Shown: piece by piece, positions 32,947-42,251 of the stretch | How the letters are laid out: each line of letters starts with the position of its first letter | Numbering within the stretch: the stretch's first letter is position 1 | NCBI RefSeq assembly: GCF_937863835.1 | Contig: NZ_CALMHT010000074.1 | Span: 62,001 to 126,000 of the forward strand | Reading direction: 5' to 3' | DNA length: 64,000 bases | Source: an uncultured Prevotella sp. | Lineage (GTDB): Bacteria > Bacteroidota > Bacteroidia > Bacteroidales > Bacteroidaceae | The notes under the pieces: model-generated | Databases searched by the model: none | Seen by the model: only the letters and a program-made list of their open reading frames with translations | Told to the model about the DNA's origin: nothing | Translations under genes and position numbers: made by a program

Positions 32947-34119
32947 CTATAATTGTTTATATTCTCTTGGCATCTTTTTAATGGCTATGTTGTTCAGACT
33001 ATGCCTTTTCGATTCGATATAAATGATGGCTGAATGCGGGTCGTGCGGAATGTCATAATAGTGAGCAGTTGAGGTGAAGAGTGCCTCATGCAATGAAACG
33101 GAAGCTTCGTGGTCTGAAAAACAGTCCACACTTTTTTTCTTCTTACTTGTAGCCAATTTGTCGTAATGTGTATAACTCTCATAATACTTATAAGTAATAT
33201 AGGAAGGATAATATATTCCATCTATCATTTTGAAATGTATCGTGTTGTCTATTGTCCAGTCTTTGTATTGAAGACCGATTGCGGTATGTAAACTGGACAG
33301 TACAAAAGAATTCATCTTCTCGTCGAGATTACAAGCGAGGCCAGTGGAACGGTTCGCTTCCAAAATCACGCATCTAGCAGTGTCTATTGTAATTGTTCCC
33401 TTGTCATCCTTGTATTTTTCTGACCAGAAAACAATTTGTTGGATACTCTTATCCGGATTTTGATAGGCCTCGTTCTGTCTGAAAACATGCCGTTTGATAA
33501 ACTTACTGTTCATTTCAGAAACTATGTTTTCGTACATCATCAATTGAAGGTCATAAAAGTCTACGCCAGCTGTACTGTCTTTATATTGCACTATGTTTTT
33601 AGTAGGGCAAACCTGATACATACTATCTTTATTCAGATTGGTCATAGAAGGCACGTACATGAGTCCATGGCTGTGGAATGTATATCCGCAGGTGTCGCTG
33701 ATGTTGCACTTTCCGTAATCGTATTCCATTTGCTTGTCATCTGTCTGATACAGTCGCTTTCTGTTCTTGATGAAGTAATGCAGTTTTTCTTTTATCCAAG
33801 TCGGTTCAGTATTGACCACGGTTATCTCACTGAGCATTTGTATTTTGGGTGTGAGAAAAATGGTGTCTTTGACAACCGCAATATTCAGTTTCTTATAGCT
33901 GATATGCGATACCGTGAGCGTATTGAAAGGGAACGTAATTTCAAAATGTCCATAGACGTCAGTCGATGTCGCCGAGACACGCCCTTGATTGTTGGCGTAT
34001 ATACTGGCGTGTGCAATAGGCATGTTGTTAGTCTTGTCCCATAATACTCCTTTCTGAGCCTTGAGCGGCAGGAAATACAATAAGGTGGCGGTGAGTGCGA
34101 TAACAATTTTATTATTCAT
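32947..34119 (-). CDS. Secreted carboxypeptidase-regulatory-like domain protein, unknown function
   Basis: The frame extends to 34209, but the -7 box at 34144-34151 points to ATG 34119 (390 aa, signal peptide ending LPLKAQ). Residues about 22-100 form a CarboxypepD_reg-like domain as in SusC N termini (GVLWDKTNNMPIAHASIYA, VYGHFEITFPF, VSHISYKK). The remaining 290 residues are not a TonB-dependent barrel; they include Tyr-rich strands (FHSHGLMYVPSM, YYPSYITYKYYESYTHYD). This resembles a family of Bacteroidota envelope proteins with this domain and a C-terminal beta-rich region of unknown role. It stands alone on the minus strand. Confidence 0.7.
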   Translation of the reverse strand: MNNKIVIALTATLLYFLPLKAQKGVLWDKTNNMPIAHASIYANNQGRVSATSTDVYGHFEITFPFNTLTVSHISYKKLNIAVVKDTIFLTPKIQMLSEITVVNTEPTWIKEKLHYFIKNRKRLYQTDDKQMEYDYGKCNISDTCGYTFHSHGLMYVPSMTNLNKDSMYQVCPTKNIVQYKDSTAGVDFYDLQLMMYENIVSEMNSKFIKRHVFRQNEAYQNPDKSIQQIVFWSEKYKDDKGTITIDTARCVILEANRSTGLACNLDEKMNSFVLSSLHTAIGLQYKDWTIDNTIHFKMIDGIYYPSYITYKYYESYTHYDKLATSKKKKSVDCFSDHEASVSLHEALFTSTAHYYDIPHDPHSAIIYIESKRHSLNNIAIKKMPREYKQL

Positions 34120-34143
34120 GAAGAATTCTATTAAATGACACTG

Positions 34144-34151
34144 CAAATATA
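34144..34151 (-). promoter_or_regulatory. Promoter -7 box of the carboxypeptidase-like gene
   Basis: Minus strand TATATTTG followed by C, 25 bp before the ATG at 34119. It is the reason for rejecting the longer start at 34209. Confidence 0.6.
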
Positions 34152-34285
34152 CTATATCTATTCTTTTTTTGATTGGAAATGCAGATAAAAAAACATAATT
34201 GCCTAGCATGGCCTACTGACCGTATCTGATGGAACAAGGAAAAATAAAGAATATTGATAAAAAAAGTTAAGTACTAATCTTTCTT

Positions 34286-34316
34286 CTTTGAACATGGAAA
34301 GAAAATAACTATGTTT
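34286..34316 (+). promoter_or_regulatory. Promoter of the TonB-dependent receptor operon
   Basis: TTTG (34286-34289), a 19-bp spacer and TATGTTTG (34309-34316) match the full consensus; the leader is about 70 nt. Confidence 0.65.
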
Positions 34317-34392
34317 GTAATACATAAATGAGGGTTCTTTGGAGAACGCTTTCATAAATGAATAACGACGAAAAACATAATGGGTAAGAAAT

Positions 34393-36762
34393 ATGAAATG
34401 GATATTCATTCTGCTATCGCTAGTGATATGCAATGCAATAGTTGCTGAAAATTATAATTTAAGCGGCAGGGTTATAGACAAGGCGACCAGACAGGGTATT
34501 GCTGATGCCATGGTGAGACTGTTCGGCATAGATGGCATGGTGACAGCCTCAGACAGTACCGGACATTTTACTGTCAGGTCGATAGACCCCGGCATCTATC
34601 GCCTTTCCGTATCCTGTATCGGTTATAGTGATTTGTTGTCTTCCGAATACATTGTCGGACCTCAGATGCCTATCATCGAACTGGAGATGGAACAGAAAGC
34701 TACCAGTCTTACTGAGTTGACTGTAACGGGGTCTTCACTGCGTAAAATCAAGGAAAGTCCTGTTAGCCTACAGATTATCGGACTGAAAGAGATTGAAAAG
34801 AGTCCTGGGGGCAATCGAGATATATCCCGTATCATTCGTTCTTATCCGGGGGTCTCTTTTTCCGTGGGCGGCTATCGCAACGACCTCATCGTAAGAGGTG
34901 GCGCACCATCGGAAAATCGTTTTTATCTGGATGGTGTCGAAATTCCGAATATCAATCATTTTGCAACTCAGGGCGCATCGGGCGGTGCCGTGAGCATTCT
35001 CAATGCCGATATGATCAGAGAGGTGCAGTTTTATTCAGGCGCATTCCCTGTAGATAAATCAGGCGCATTGAGTTCGGTGATGGATATCCGTTTACGCAAC
35101 GGTAATGCGGATGCCCATAGTTTTAAGGCGACATTAGGAGCATCCGAAGTTTCGCTTAGTGGTACGGGACATTACAAGGAAAATACCACTTATCTTTTTT
35201 CTTTGCGCCAGTCGTATTTGCAACTGTTGTTCAAAATGCTCAAGTTGCCTTTCTTACCTAATTTTATTGATGGACAGTTTAAAATCAAGTCACGTCTCAC
35301 TCCTAAGGATGAAGTGACGTTTATCGGACTCGGAGCAATTGATGATATGAAGTTGAACAAAGACCAGACGGGTGAGAGCGCTGAATACATCTTGAGTTAT
35401 CTGCCTCGCATCCGACAGAAGACACTTACCGTCGGTGCTGTTTACAAACATTATGCATCGCATAGTGTCCAGGCGGTAACACTAGGTTACAACTATCTGC
35501 GCAATGATAATCTGAAATATAACAATAACGACGAATCTTCAGAATCCAATAAAACGTTGGATATGAAATCCAGTGAGCAGAAAGTGACTCTGAAAGCTGA
35601 GAACCGATCGAATGGAGAACGGGTGACTTTTACCGAAGGGGCTGAAATCTATTATTCACATTATTATAATAGTACTTTCCAACGACTTTATGCAGATTCC
35701 GAATACGTGTCCAATTATCTTTCACGACTGGGTATTGTGGGTTGGGGCACTTATGCTTCCGCACGTTACAGGGGCAAGAATGAACGGTTGACACTGATGG
35801 CCGGATTGCGGTTTGACGGATGTAATTTCTCTTCACGGATGTCGCAGATATGGCGGCATTTCTCGCCCCGCTTCTCCGCTTCTTATCGTCTGACCCCATC
35901 ATGGTCTCTGAATGCGGGTGTGGGCATGTATCATCAGTTGCCCGCTTATACCTCACTGGGCTTTAAGTCGTCTGACGGTACGTTGCTCAATAACGGACTT
36001 TCGTATATTCGTGTACGAAGTGGTGATATAGGAGTGGAGTATAATAGAAATGAACAGTTGGTCCTGGCGGTGGAAGGTTTTTACAAATATTACGATCAGG
36101 CTCCGCTTTCTGTCGTCGACCAGATACCACTGGCATGCAAAGGTAACGACTACGGTGTTGTGGGTAATGAACTGCTTACGCCCACTGCACAAGGACGCTC
36201 TTACGGAGTGGAAGCATCACTGCGTTGGCAGATACCTCAGAAATTCAGTTTTGTGTCGTCATTAACCATTTATAAGAGCGAATACCGCAACAATGAGAAC
36301 AGCACATATATCGCTTCTGCATGGGACAATCGTTTTATAGTCAATGTCATGGGTACATACAATCTACATCGTCATTGGAGTGTCGGTACAAAAATCAGTG
36401 CCATTGGTGGTGCACCATATACCCCTTATGATGTAGATAAGTCTTCGCTTGTCGAGGCCTGGAATGTGAGTGGCCGCCCATACTATGATTACAGCCGCTA
36501 TAATCAGGAACGTCTTACGACGTATGCCCAGATGGATATACGTGTCGACAAGATGTATTACTTCCATAAGTGGATGGTTGGGGTCTATCTGGATATACAA
36601 AATATCACAAAGAGTGTCTATCGCGAGCAGGATGTACTGATGAGTACAGGTGTGGTGCAAAATCCGGATGCAGCCGGAGCACAGCAACGGTTTGTGATGA
36701 AATATATCAAAAAGGAGAGTGGTTCTTTGTTGCCCACCATCGGTGCAACTGTAGGGTTCTGA
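34393..36762 (+). CDS. TonB-dependent receptor (not SusC type)
   Basis: 789 aa, signal peptide 1-19 (NAIVAEN). CarboxypepD_reg-like domain about 22-100 (LSGRVIDKATRQGIADAMV, VSCIGYSDLL), plug domain about 115-225 (SPVSLQIIGLKEIEKSPGG, GVSFSVGGYRNDLIVRGG, NRFYLDGVEIPNINHF) and a 22-strand-type barrel ending in GATVGF with a terminal Phe. At 789 aa and with no SusD partner, it belongs with receptors for small ligands such as siderophores, vitamins or metal chelates rather than glycans. Next is a secreted esterase with a separate promoter (36807), so the ligand may be an ester compound; that is speculative. Confidence 0.88.
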   Translation: MKWIFILLSLVICNAIVAENYNLSGRVIDKATRQGIADAMVRLFGIDGMVTASDSTGHFTVRSIDPGIYRLSVSCIGYSDLLSSEYIVGPQMPIIELEMEQKATSLTELTVTGSSLRKIKESPVSLQIIGLKEIEKSPGGNRDISRIIRSYPGVSFSVGGYRNDLIVRGGAPSENRFYLDGVEIPNINHFATQGASGGAVSILNADMIREVQFYSGAFPVDKSGALSSVMDIRLRNGNADAHSFKATLGASEVSLSGTGHYKENTTYLFSLRQSYLQLLFKMLKLPFLPNFIDGQFKIKSRLTPKDEVTFIGLGAIDDMKLNKDQTGESAEYILSYLPRIRQKTLTVGAVYKHYASHSVQAVTLGYNYLRNDNLKYNNNDESSESNKTLDMKSSEQKVTLKAENRSNGERVTFTEGAEIYYSHYYNSTFQRLYADSEYVSNYLSRLGIVGWGTYASARYRGKNERLTLMAGLRFDGCNFSSRMSQIWRHFSPRFSASYRLTPSWSLNAGVGMYHQLPAYTSLGFKSSDGTLLNNGLSYIRVRSGDIGVEYNRNEQLVLAVEGFYKYYDQAPLSVVDQIPLACKGNDYGVVGNELLTPTAQGRSYGVEASLRWQIPQKFSFVSSLTIYKSEYRNNENSTYIASAWDNRFIVNVMGTYNLHRHWSVGTKISAIGGAPYTPYDVDKSSLVEAWNVSGRPYYDYSRYNQERLTTYAQMDIRVDKMYYFHKWMVGVYLDIQNITKSVYREQDVLMSTGVVQNPDAAGAQQRFVMKYIKKESGSLLPTIGATVGF

Positions 36763-36806
36763 CGTTAAATATCCTGTAAAGACAACTGTTTATGGATTTA
36801 TTTTCG

Positions 36807-36814
36807 TACTTTTG
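36807..36814 (+). promoter_or_regulatory. Promoter -7 box of the esterase gene
   Basis: TACTTTTG, 22 bp before the ATG at 36837. Confidence 0.5.
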
Positions 36815-36836
36815 TATCTGATAATAACAAAAACCA

Positions 36837-38006
36837 ATGAAAAAAACAATCTTTCTGTTCTTTTGTCTCTTGTCTATGATCAACATTTATGCAAAAGAGA
36901 TTTTGTATCCTACGGCTTCTGATACATCCATCATGATAAAGTCTAAGTATTTCAGTTTTGAAAGGAAAATCTTTATTAGTTTGCCGGCGTGCTATCAAGA
37001 GTGTAATGTGCAGAATTATGATGTGATATATGTTTTTGATACCCAAGATAAACCGTACTTCTATTTAGTAAATGCACTGACTCCTTTTATAAATCTGAAT
37101 TATGACAATCGTTTTATTGTGGTCGGCATCTGTTCCCCGTCGACGCCCCGGTACTCCCGTCAAAGTGATTTTTTGCCTGTGCCGCGAACTGTGGCAAAAG
37201 ACAAATTCTATGGAGGTCGCAATGGTTATTCTGACAGTCTATGTTTGTTTATCAAAAATGAACTGATGCCTTATATCAATTCACGTTATCGCACTACTGG
37301 TCGTACCCTTGCCGTGGGACATTCGTTGGGTGCTTCTTTTATTCTTGAGTCAATGATTAATCATGAACTTTTTAGCGATTACATTGTCGTGTCACCTAAT
37401 CTAGCTTACGACAAAGACCGAGTGGCGGAGGATTTGATGGAATATGATTATTCTAAAATTTCTGCAAGCAGATACCTTTTTATTACGAATTCGTCCGAAG
37501 AAAAAATACATGGTTGGGAGAACTGGAAGCCTGCTCGTGAAAAATTGTACCAATTTTATCAGAAGAAGACTTTACCAGCAAATCTAACATACAGACAGAA
37601 GTCCTATCCGGAATATGATCACATGTCGTGTTTTCCTTATGCGTTGCATGATGGACTGATGGGATATTTCCAATATCGTGATTCACTTGACAGGTATTTG
37701 AGTAAAAATACTTATAAGGTACACATTGAAGTTAAGATTCCCGATGCTGCAGATGATGTTTATATCACAGGTAATCAGAAAGTTTTAGGCGATTGGAATC
37801 CGGGCAAGATTAAGATGAATCATGTGTCAGATACCATTCGTTCCATTGATGTAGATTTGCACTACCCCGCTTTGTTGAAATTCACACGTGGCAGTTGGCA
37901 GACAGAAGGGTTTCTCGGAAATTCTACTATAGGTGGTAATCAACGAATAGAATCGCCTGACAGGCATGATTATCAGTTTGTAATAGAGAAGTGGCGTGAC
38001 AGATAA
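36837..38006 (+). CDS. Secreted esterase (PF00756) with C-terminal CBM20-like domain
   Basis: 389 aa, signal peptide ending INIYAK. Residues about 30-285 are an esterase-D/IroE-type hydrolase: FSFERKIFISLPACYQ, YDVIYVFDTQ, and AVGHSLGASF with the GxSxG serine (near residue 163); YPEYDHMSCFP likely supplies the His. Residues about 295-389 look like a starch-binding (CBM20) beta-sandwich: VHIEVKIPDAADDVYITGNQ, LGDWNPGKIKMNH, ALLKFTRGSWQTEG. The hydrolase class includes enterobactin esterases and acetyl or feruloyl esterases. The position after a TonB-dependent receptor leaves both open. The next gene starts 10 bp downstream. Confidence 0.8.
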   Translation: MKKTIFLFFCLLSMINIYAKEILYPTASDTSIMIKSKYFSFERKIFISLPACYQECNVQNYDVIYVFDTQDKPYFYLVNALTPFINLNYDNRFIVVGICSPSTPRYSRQSDFLPVPRTVAKDKFYGGRNGYSDSLCLFIKNELMPYINSRYRTTGRTLAVGHSLGASFILESMINHELFSDYIVVSPNLAYDKDRVAEDLMEYDYSKISASRYLFITNSSEEKIHGWENWKPAREKLYQFYQKKTLPANLTYRQKSYPEYDHMSCFPYALHDGLMGYFQYRDSLDRYLSKNTYKVHIEVKIPDAADDVYITGNQKVLGDWNPGKIKMNHVSDTIRSIDVDLHYPALLKFTRGSWQTEGFLGNSTIGGNQRIESPDRHDYQFVIEKWRDR

Positions 38007-38016
38007 AATATAAGTA

Positions 38017-39822
38017 ATGAAAGAAGAACTACGAGAATTTTATGGTAATCATGTCAAGTCGTTGACTGCCGATATCGCATTATTGAAAAATAAGAACCGT
38101 TTTTTTATTATTTCCGAACTGTTATCGTTCATCGCAGCCATTATCGCCTTTGTCTTCTATTGCATAGAAGGACTTCCGATGTCGTTGTTGGTGCTGACGG
38201 TGATATTGCTTGCCGTTTATACGGTGTTAAGAAGGCTGGATATCAGCAATAGTGATCGGATAGACAGTTTGGAAAATATCAGGAAAGTGTATCAGGGAGA
38301 GCTCAACTATCTTAAAGGTGATTTCTCTTCTTTCGATGATGGAACAAGATACGTAGATAGTAATCACACCTACACTTTTGATATGGACATTTTCGGAGTC
38401 GACTCTTTGTACAACCGTATTTGTCGGGCTATCACGAGCGGAGGAAGAGATCGACTTGCTTTCTGTCTGCAACATCTTGCGATGGACAAGGATATCATTG
38501 ACAACCGCCGTGAGACTGTTGACGAACTGGCAGAGAATGAACCTTGGCGTACCGCATTTCTGTCTTGTAGTCAGGATAAGATGATAGACTCCGGAGCTAT
38601 CACCGATGTTCTACATCATGTGAGTAGCATGAAGATGAATGCCGCCTTAGGGAATACTGCCTCTTTGATATTGGCAATGGCTGCTATTGCCGGTTTCTTC
38701 ATGACGATTATTCTGTCTATATTTACATCACTGCCATCAAGCGTACCTGTGATGTGGGGTTGCATACAACTTTTCGTTATTTTGTCGCTTACCGTCCGGC
38801 CGCTTCGTAATATCAGCAAAGCCGTTAATAATCTGCATAAACAGATGACCGCTTATATCCGTCTGATCAAGTTGATAGCCGACTCAGACTTTAAGAGTAC
38901 AGAGATGCGCAGGATAAGTGCTCAACTCTTTTCAGACAATGCCGACTCACTGCAGTCGTTCGAACAATTGTCTGATATACTGAAAGGACTTGATCGCCGG
39001 GGTAACATGTTGGGACTCGTTATATTCAATATGTTTTTCCTAAGTGATCTGTTCCTTGTCCGCAGGTTTCTGCGATGGCAGCATACTTATCTGGATAAGA
39101 TTGAGGAGTGGGTGGATGCTGTCAGTGAGATAGACGCACTTGTATCCATGGCTACTTTCAGATACAATGAACAAGAAGCCGGACGTGCAGAAATTGTGGA
39201 AGCGGATCAAGTGGTGTACAAGGCACAAGAACTGTATCACCCTTTCTTGGGCGCAGAGGCGGTGAAGAATGATTTCGAGATCAGAGATGATAATTATTAT
39301 ATCATTACCGGTGCGAATATGGCAGGCAAGAGCACGTTTCTCCGTTCGATAGGTGTCAACTATATCCTGGCTCTTTGCGGTATGCCTGTGTTTGCCTCTT
39401 CGTTCAAAGTATCTGTATTTTCATTGTTCACAAGTATGCGTACCACAGATGACTTGACTCACGGCATCTCTTATTTCAATGCCGAACTGTTGCGACTAAA
39501 ACAATTGATAGACCATTGCAAGCAGTCGACCCATACGCTGATTATCCTAGACGAAATACTGAAAGGAACCAATTCGCTTGATAAACTGAACGGTTCACGT
39601 CTTTTTCTGCAAGAAATATCCAAGTTGCCGGTGACAGGTGTGATAGCCACACACGACTTGGAATTATCCAAGATGGAAGATGAAGATCCAAAGCATTTCC
39701 ACAACTATTGTTTCGAGATAAAACTGGAAGACAAGATCACCTATTCTTATAAGATAACGGCTGGAGTGGCACGTAATCAGAATGCCACCTATCTGCTTAA
39801 GAATATTATTAGTAATATCTAG
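38017..39822 (+). CDS. Membrane-anchored MutS-like ATPase
   Basis: 601 aa. Two transmembrane helices near the N terminus (ISELLSFIAAIIAFVFYCIE and LLVLTVILLAVYTVL) and two more near 210-265 (LILAMAAIAGFFMTIILSIF, LFVILSLTV). Residues about 130-420 are MutS core/lever-like helices. The C-terminal ATPase is intact: Walker A GANMAGKST (432-440), SMRTTDDLTHGISYFNAELLRL, Walker B LIILDEILKGTN, and THDLELSKM. The mismatch-recognition N-terminal domains of MutS1 are absent, so this is not mismatch repair MutS. Related membrane MutS-like proteins are widespread in Bacteroidota, without known function to my knowledge. Confidence 0.85.
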   Translation: MKEELREFYGNHVKSLTADIALLKNKNRFFIISELLSFIAAIIAFVFYCIEGLPMSLLVLTVILLAVYTVLRRLDISNSDRIDSLENIRKVYQGELNYLKGDFSSFDDGTRYVDSNHTYTFDMDIFGVDSLYNRICRAITSGGRDRLAFCLQHLAMDKDIIDNRRETVDELAENEPWRTAFLSCSQDKMIDSGAITDVLHHVSSMKMNAALGNTASLILAMAAIAGFFMTIILSIFTSLPSSVPVMWGCIQLFVILSLTVRPLRNISKAVNNLHKQMTAYIRLIKLIADSDFKSTEMRRISAQLFSDNADSLQSFEQLSDILKGLDRRGNMLGLVIFNMFFLSDLFLVRRFLRWQHTYLDKIEEWVDAVSEIDALVSMATFRYNEQEAGRAEIVEADQVVYKAQELYHPFLGAEAVKNDFEIRDDNYYIITGANMAGKSTFLRSIGVNYILALCGMPVFASSFKVSVFSLFTSMRTTDDLTHGISYFNAELLRLKQLIDHCKQSTHTLIILDEILKGTNSLDKLNGSRLFLQEISKLPVTGVIATHDLELSKMEDEDPKHFHNYCFEIKLEDKITYSYKITAGVARNQNATYLLKNIISNI

Positions 39823-39867
39823 TATATAGGTAGTTTGTTGAAATAAAAAGTCTTTTCGTGGAATAAA

Positions 39868-39899
39868 TTTTTGTTGCAATGAATATTACATTATCTTTG
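39868..39899 (+). promoter_or_regulatory. Promoter of the VTC cassette
   Basis: TTTTTG (39868-39873), an 18-bp spacer and TATCTTTG (39892-39899), 26 bp before the ATG. Confidence 0.65.
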
Positions 39900-39925
39900 C
39901 AACGAAAATAAAAGACGAAAAGATT

Positions 39926-40711
39926 ATGAACGGACTATTAGCGGGTTTCAACCCCATCACACTCGATGAGATGAGCGGTATCAGACTGATGAATCGCACG
40001 GATACAAAGTTTGTAACCGATATTGAAACACTACGTCTTGTTTTAGGGGAGGCTCAGAACGAGTACCGTGTACAGGAAGTAGACGGCGTTAGGAATATTC
40101 CTTATTATACTGTGTATTTTGATACAAACGATTTTGATATGTTTACGGCGCATCACGATGGACGGAGTCGCAGACAAAAAATAAGAATACGTTCGTACGT
40201 GAATTCAAATTTAAGTTTTCTGGAGGTGAAAACGAAAGACAATCATGGCAGGACAAAGAAAAAACGGATTGAAGTGAACCATTTCGATCCACAGAATCCT
40301 CAGATTCAAATTCCTTCTTATCCGCAAGATGAAGACTATATTAATTGTCGCCGGTTTCTGAACAAGAATGTCGCTTATGACGCGGAGTCGCTCGACGAGA
40401 AACTGGAGAATAAGTTTACCCGCATTACACTTGTGAACAATGCCAAGACCGAACGACTGACAATAGATACAAATCTCGAATTCCATAATCTCTCTACTGA
40501 TAATTTAATCCGCCTCAATAGACTGGCGGTAATTGAATTGAAACGTGACGGTTTGCAGGATTCTCCAATATTGGAGATCCTCCGCCGTCTGCGTGTCCGC
40601 CATGGAGGATTCAGCAAATACTGTATGGGTGCAGCGCTTACAGATTGTAGTCTGAAACAGAACTGTTTCAAACCAAAATTGAGAAGTATTTTAAAGATAA
40701 TAAATTACTAA
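39926..40711 (+). CDS. VTC-domain polyphosphate polymerase-like protein
   Basis: 261 aa covering one VTC domain: LMNRTDTKFVTD near the start, YYTVYFDTNDFDMF, the RRQKIRIRSYVNS and FLEVKTKDNHGRTKKKRIEV basic strands, YDAESLDEKLENKFTRITL, ERLTIDTNLEF, and AVIELKRDGLQDS with the late catalytic-type Glu and Lys. The alternating basic residues and Glu line the tunnel in the yeast Vtc4 polymerase. It is likely cytoplasmic and makes polyphosphate or a related polymer. First gene of a three-gene cassette with a DUF4956 membrane protein and a barrel. No signal peptide. Confidence 0.85.
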   Translation: MNGLLAGFNPITLDEMSGIRLMNRTDTKFVTDIETLRLVLGEAQNEYRVQEVDGVRNIPYYTVYFDTNDFDMFTAHHDGRSRRQKIRIRSYVNSNLSFLEVKTKDNHGRTKKKRIEVNHFDPQNPQIQIPSYPQDEDYINCRRFLNKNVAYDAESLDEKLENKFTRITLVNNAKTERLTIDTNLEFHNLSTDNLIRLNRLAVIELKRDGLQDSPILEILRRLRVRHGGFSKYCMGAALTDCSLKQNCFKPKLRSILKIINY

Positions 40712-40736
40712 TTGAATAACTATTATATTTTATATT

Positions 40737-41417
40737 ATGAACGGACTTGAAAATTTGAAACTATTGGGGACACCCCTTATGCAGACAGGAGACTTTTTAC
40801 AAATGCTTTTGTATTTCGTGTTTAATGTGTTTGCAGTATGGATATTGGTACATACATTATATTATCCGAAAAGCAAGCGCCGTGATTATTATTTCACGTT
40901 TATGTTGATCAGCATTAGTGTCTTCTTTCTGATATTTCTATTGGGTGGTGTCAAACTGAAAATCGGTTTCGCCTTAGGATTATTCGCTATTTTTGGAATC
41001 ATACGATATAGAACGGAGTCGATGCCTGTAAGGGAGATGACTTATCTGTTCGTGATTATAGCTATGTCTGTTATCAATGCTCTGGCTGTGACAATCAGTT
41101 ATGCAGAACTAATTGTGGTGAATGCAGTGTTTATCGGATGCACCTGGTTCTTCGAGAGTAGAAAACTGCTGAAGCATGTATCTACCAAATTGGTGCAGTA
41201 CGACCGTATTGAATTGATTAAACCAGACCGCATGAATGATTTGATAGCCGACCTGTGCGAACGTACTGGACTGAATGTGCAGAAGGTGGAAGTAGGTGGT
41301 ATCGATTTCCTGAAAGATATGGCTGTGATAAAAATATACTACGAAGAAGGTACTGGTGAAACGAATACTGTAAATGGTCAAACCAAAATATCTGGTGAAG
41401 AATGGAGAACCGTATAG
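40737..41417 (+). CDS. DUF4956 integral membrane protein
   Basis: 226 aa with about four transmembrane helices in the first 145 residues (LQMLLYFVFNVFAVWILVHT, FTFMLISISVFFLIFLLGGV, IGFALGLFAIFGII, YLFVIIAMSVINALAVT) and the RYRTESMPVREMTYLF loop characteristic of the family. The C-terminal third is soluble (DLCERTGLNVQKVEVGGIDFLKD). DUF4956 genes are commonly found beside VTC polymerase genes, as here (25 bp apart), so it may export, anchor or regulate the VTC product. Its last 16 bases overlap the next gene. Confidence 0.85.
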   Translation: MNGLENLKLLGTPLMQTGDFLQMLLYFVFNVFAVWILVHTLYYPKSKRRDYYFTFMLISISVFFLIFLLGGVKLKIGFALGLFAIFGIIRYRTESMPVREMTYLFVIIAMSVINALAVTISYAELIVVNAVFIGCTWFFESRKLLKHVSTKLVQYDRIELIKPDRMNDLIADLCERTGLNVQKVEVGGIDFLKDMAVIKIYYEEGTGETNTVNGQTKISGEEWRTV

Positions 41418-42193
41418 TCAAAATATTAATGCTGACAGCCGTTGTGTGTATCAGTGGTCACACGGTGGCACAGAACAGTGAGTTCGGAACTTGGACAAGT
41501 GCCGGTATCGAGAAGAAACTGAATAAGAAATGGAGTATCGAAGCCGAAGGCGAATTGCGTACACAAAACAATATGAAGAATATTGACCGATGGAGCGGTT
41601 CGGTGGGCGTGGACTATAAACTATGTAAGTTTCTGAAGTTGGGTCTCTCTTATGAATTCCTCTACACATACAACAGGGAGGAATGGAAGGACCATTATAA
41701 CAGCAGTAATGTGCAGAATGGATATAATGTCAATCATGCCTATTGGATGCCGAAGCATCGTGTGAGTTTCGATGTGACAGGAAGTCATGATTTCGGACGA
41801 TTCTCTTTTTCTCTGCGCGAACGTGTCCAGTATACGCATAATGACAGTACAACGGTAACCCGTGATAAGTATCGCGGACTGCAAAACGGAACACTGTATC
41901 TAGACGAGACCGACAGCAAGACTATTGACGCTAAGGATAAGTGGGTGTTGAGGAGCCGTTTGCAGGTAGAATACAATATAAGTCACAGCAGATTCACTCC
42001 TTACGCTTATGCCGAACTGTTCAATAGTATGAATGACGGAATGGCTTTGGACAAACTAAGACTGTCAATAGGTAGTGAATATAAGATTAATAAGAAAAAT
42101 TCTCTCAAAATAGGTTACATCTTCAATAGTTCCAACGATGACGATGAACCTAAAGGACACATTCTAGGTATTAGTTATACATTTAAATTTTAG
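41402..42193 (+). CDS. DUF2490 outer-membrane beta-barrel protein
   Basis: 263 aa, signal peptide ending GHTVAQ. The rest is an amphipathic strand series typical of the DUF2490 family: FGTWTSAGIEKKLNKKWSIE at the start, ELRTQNNMKNIDRWSGSVGV, FSFSLRERVQYTH, LRSRLQVEYNI, and a final GHILGISYTFKF ending in Phe. Predicted about 12-stranded outer-membrane barrel. The start overlaps the DUF4956 gene by 16 bp, so translation is coupled and the three proteins likely act together. Confidence 0.85.
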   Translation: MENRIVKILMLTAVVCISGHTVAQNSEFGTWTSAGIEKKLNKKWSIEAEGELRTQNNMKNIDRWSGSVGVDYKLCKFLKLGLSYEFLYTYNREEWKDHYNSSNVQNGYNVNHAYWMPKHRVSFDVTGSHDFGRFSFSLRERVQYTHNDSTTVTRDKYRGLQNGTLYLDETDSKTIDAKDKWVLRSRLQVEYNISHSRFTPYAYAELFNSMNDGMALDKLRLSIGSEYKINKKNSLKIGYIFNSSNDDDEPKGHILGISYTFKF

Positions 42194-42208
42194 TGATAAG
42201 TACATCGG

Positions 42209-42245
42209 GGGAGGGGCGTAGTGATACGCTCCTCCTCATTTTTTA
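42209..42245 (+). terminator. Terminator of the VTC cassette
   Basis: GGAGGGGCGTA and TACGCTCCTCC pair over 11 bp (one G-T) around a GTGA loop, followed by ATTTTTT. Confidence 0.8.
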
Positions 42246-42251
42246 TGGTGA

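Noticed and set aside
33436..34044. 202-codon plus-strand frame
   Set aside because: Antisense to the carboxypeptidase-regulatory-like gene, which has a signal peptide, domain match and its own promoter.
40737..41417. Possible sensor or transporter identity for the DUF4956 protein
   Set aside because: It has only four helices and a small soluble tail; no transporter or kinase motif, so no function beyond the family was assigned.
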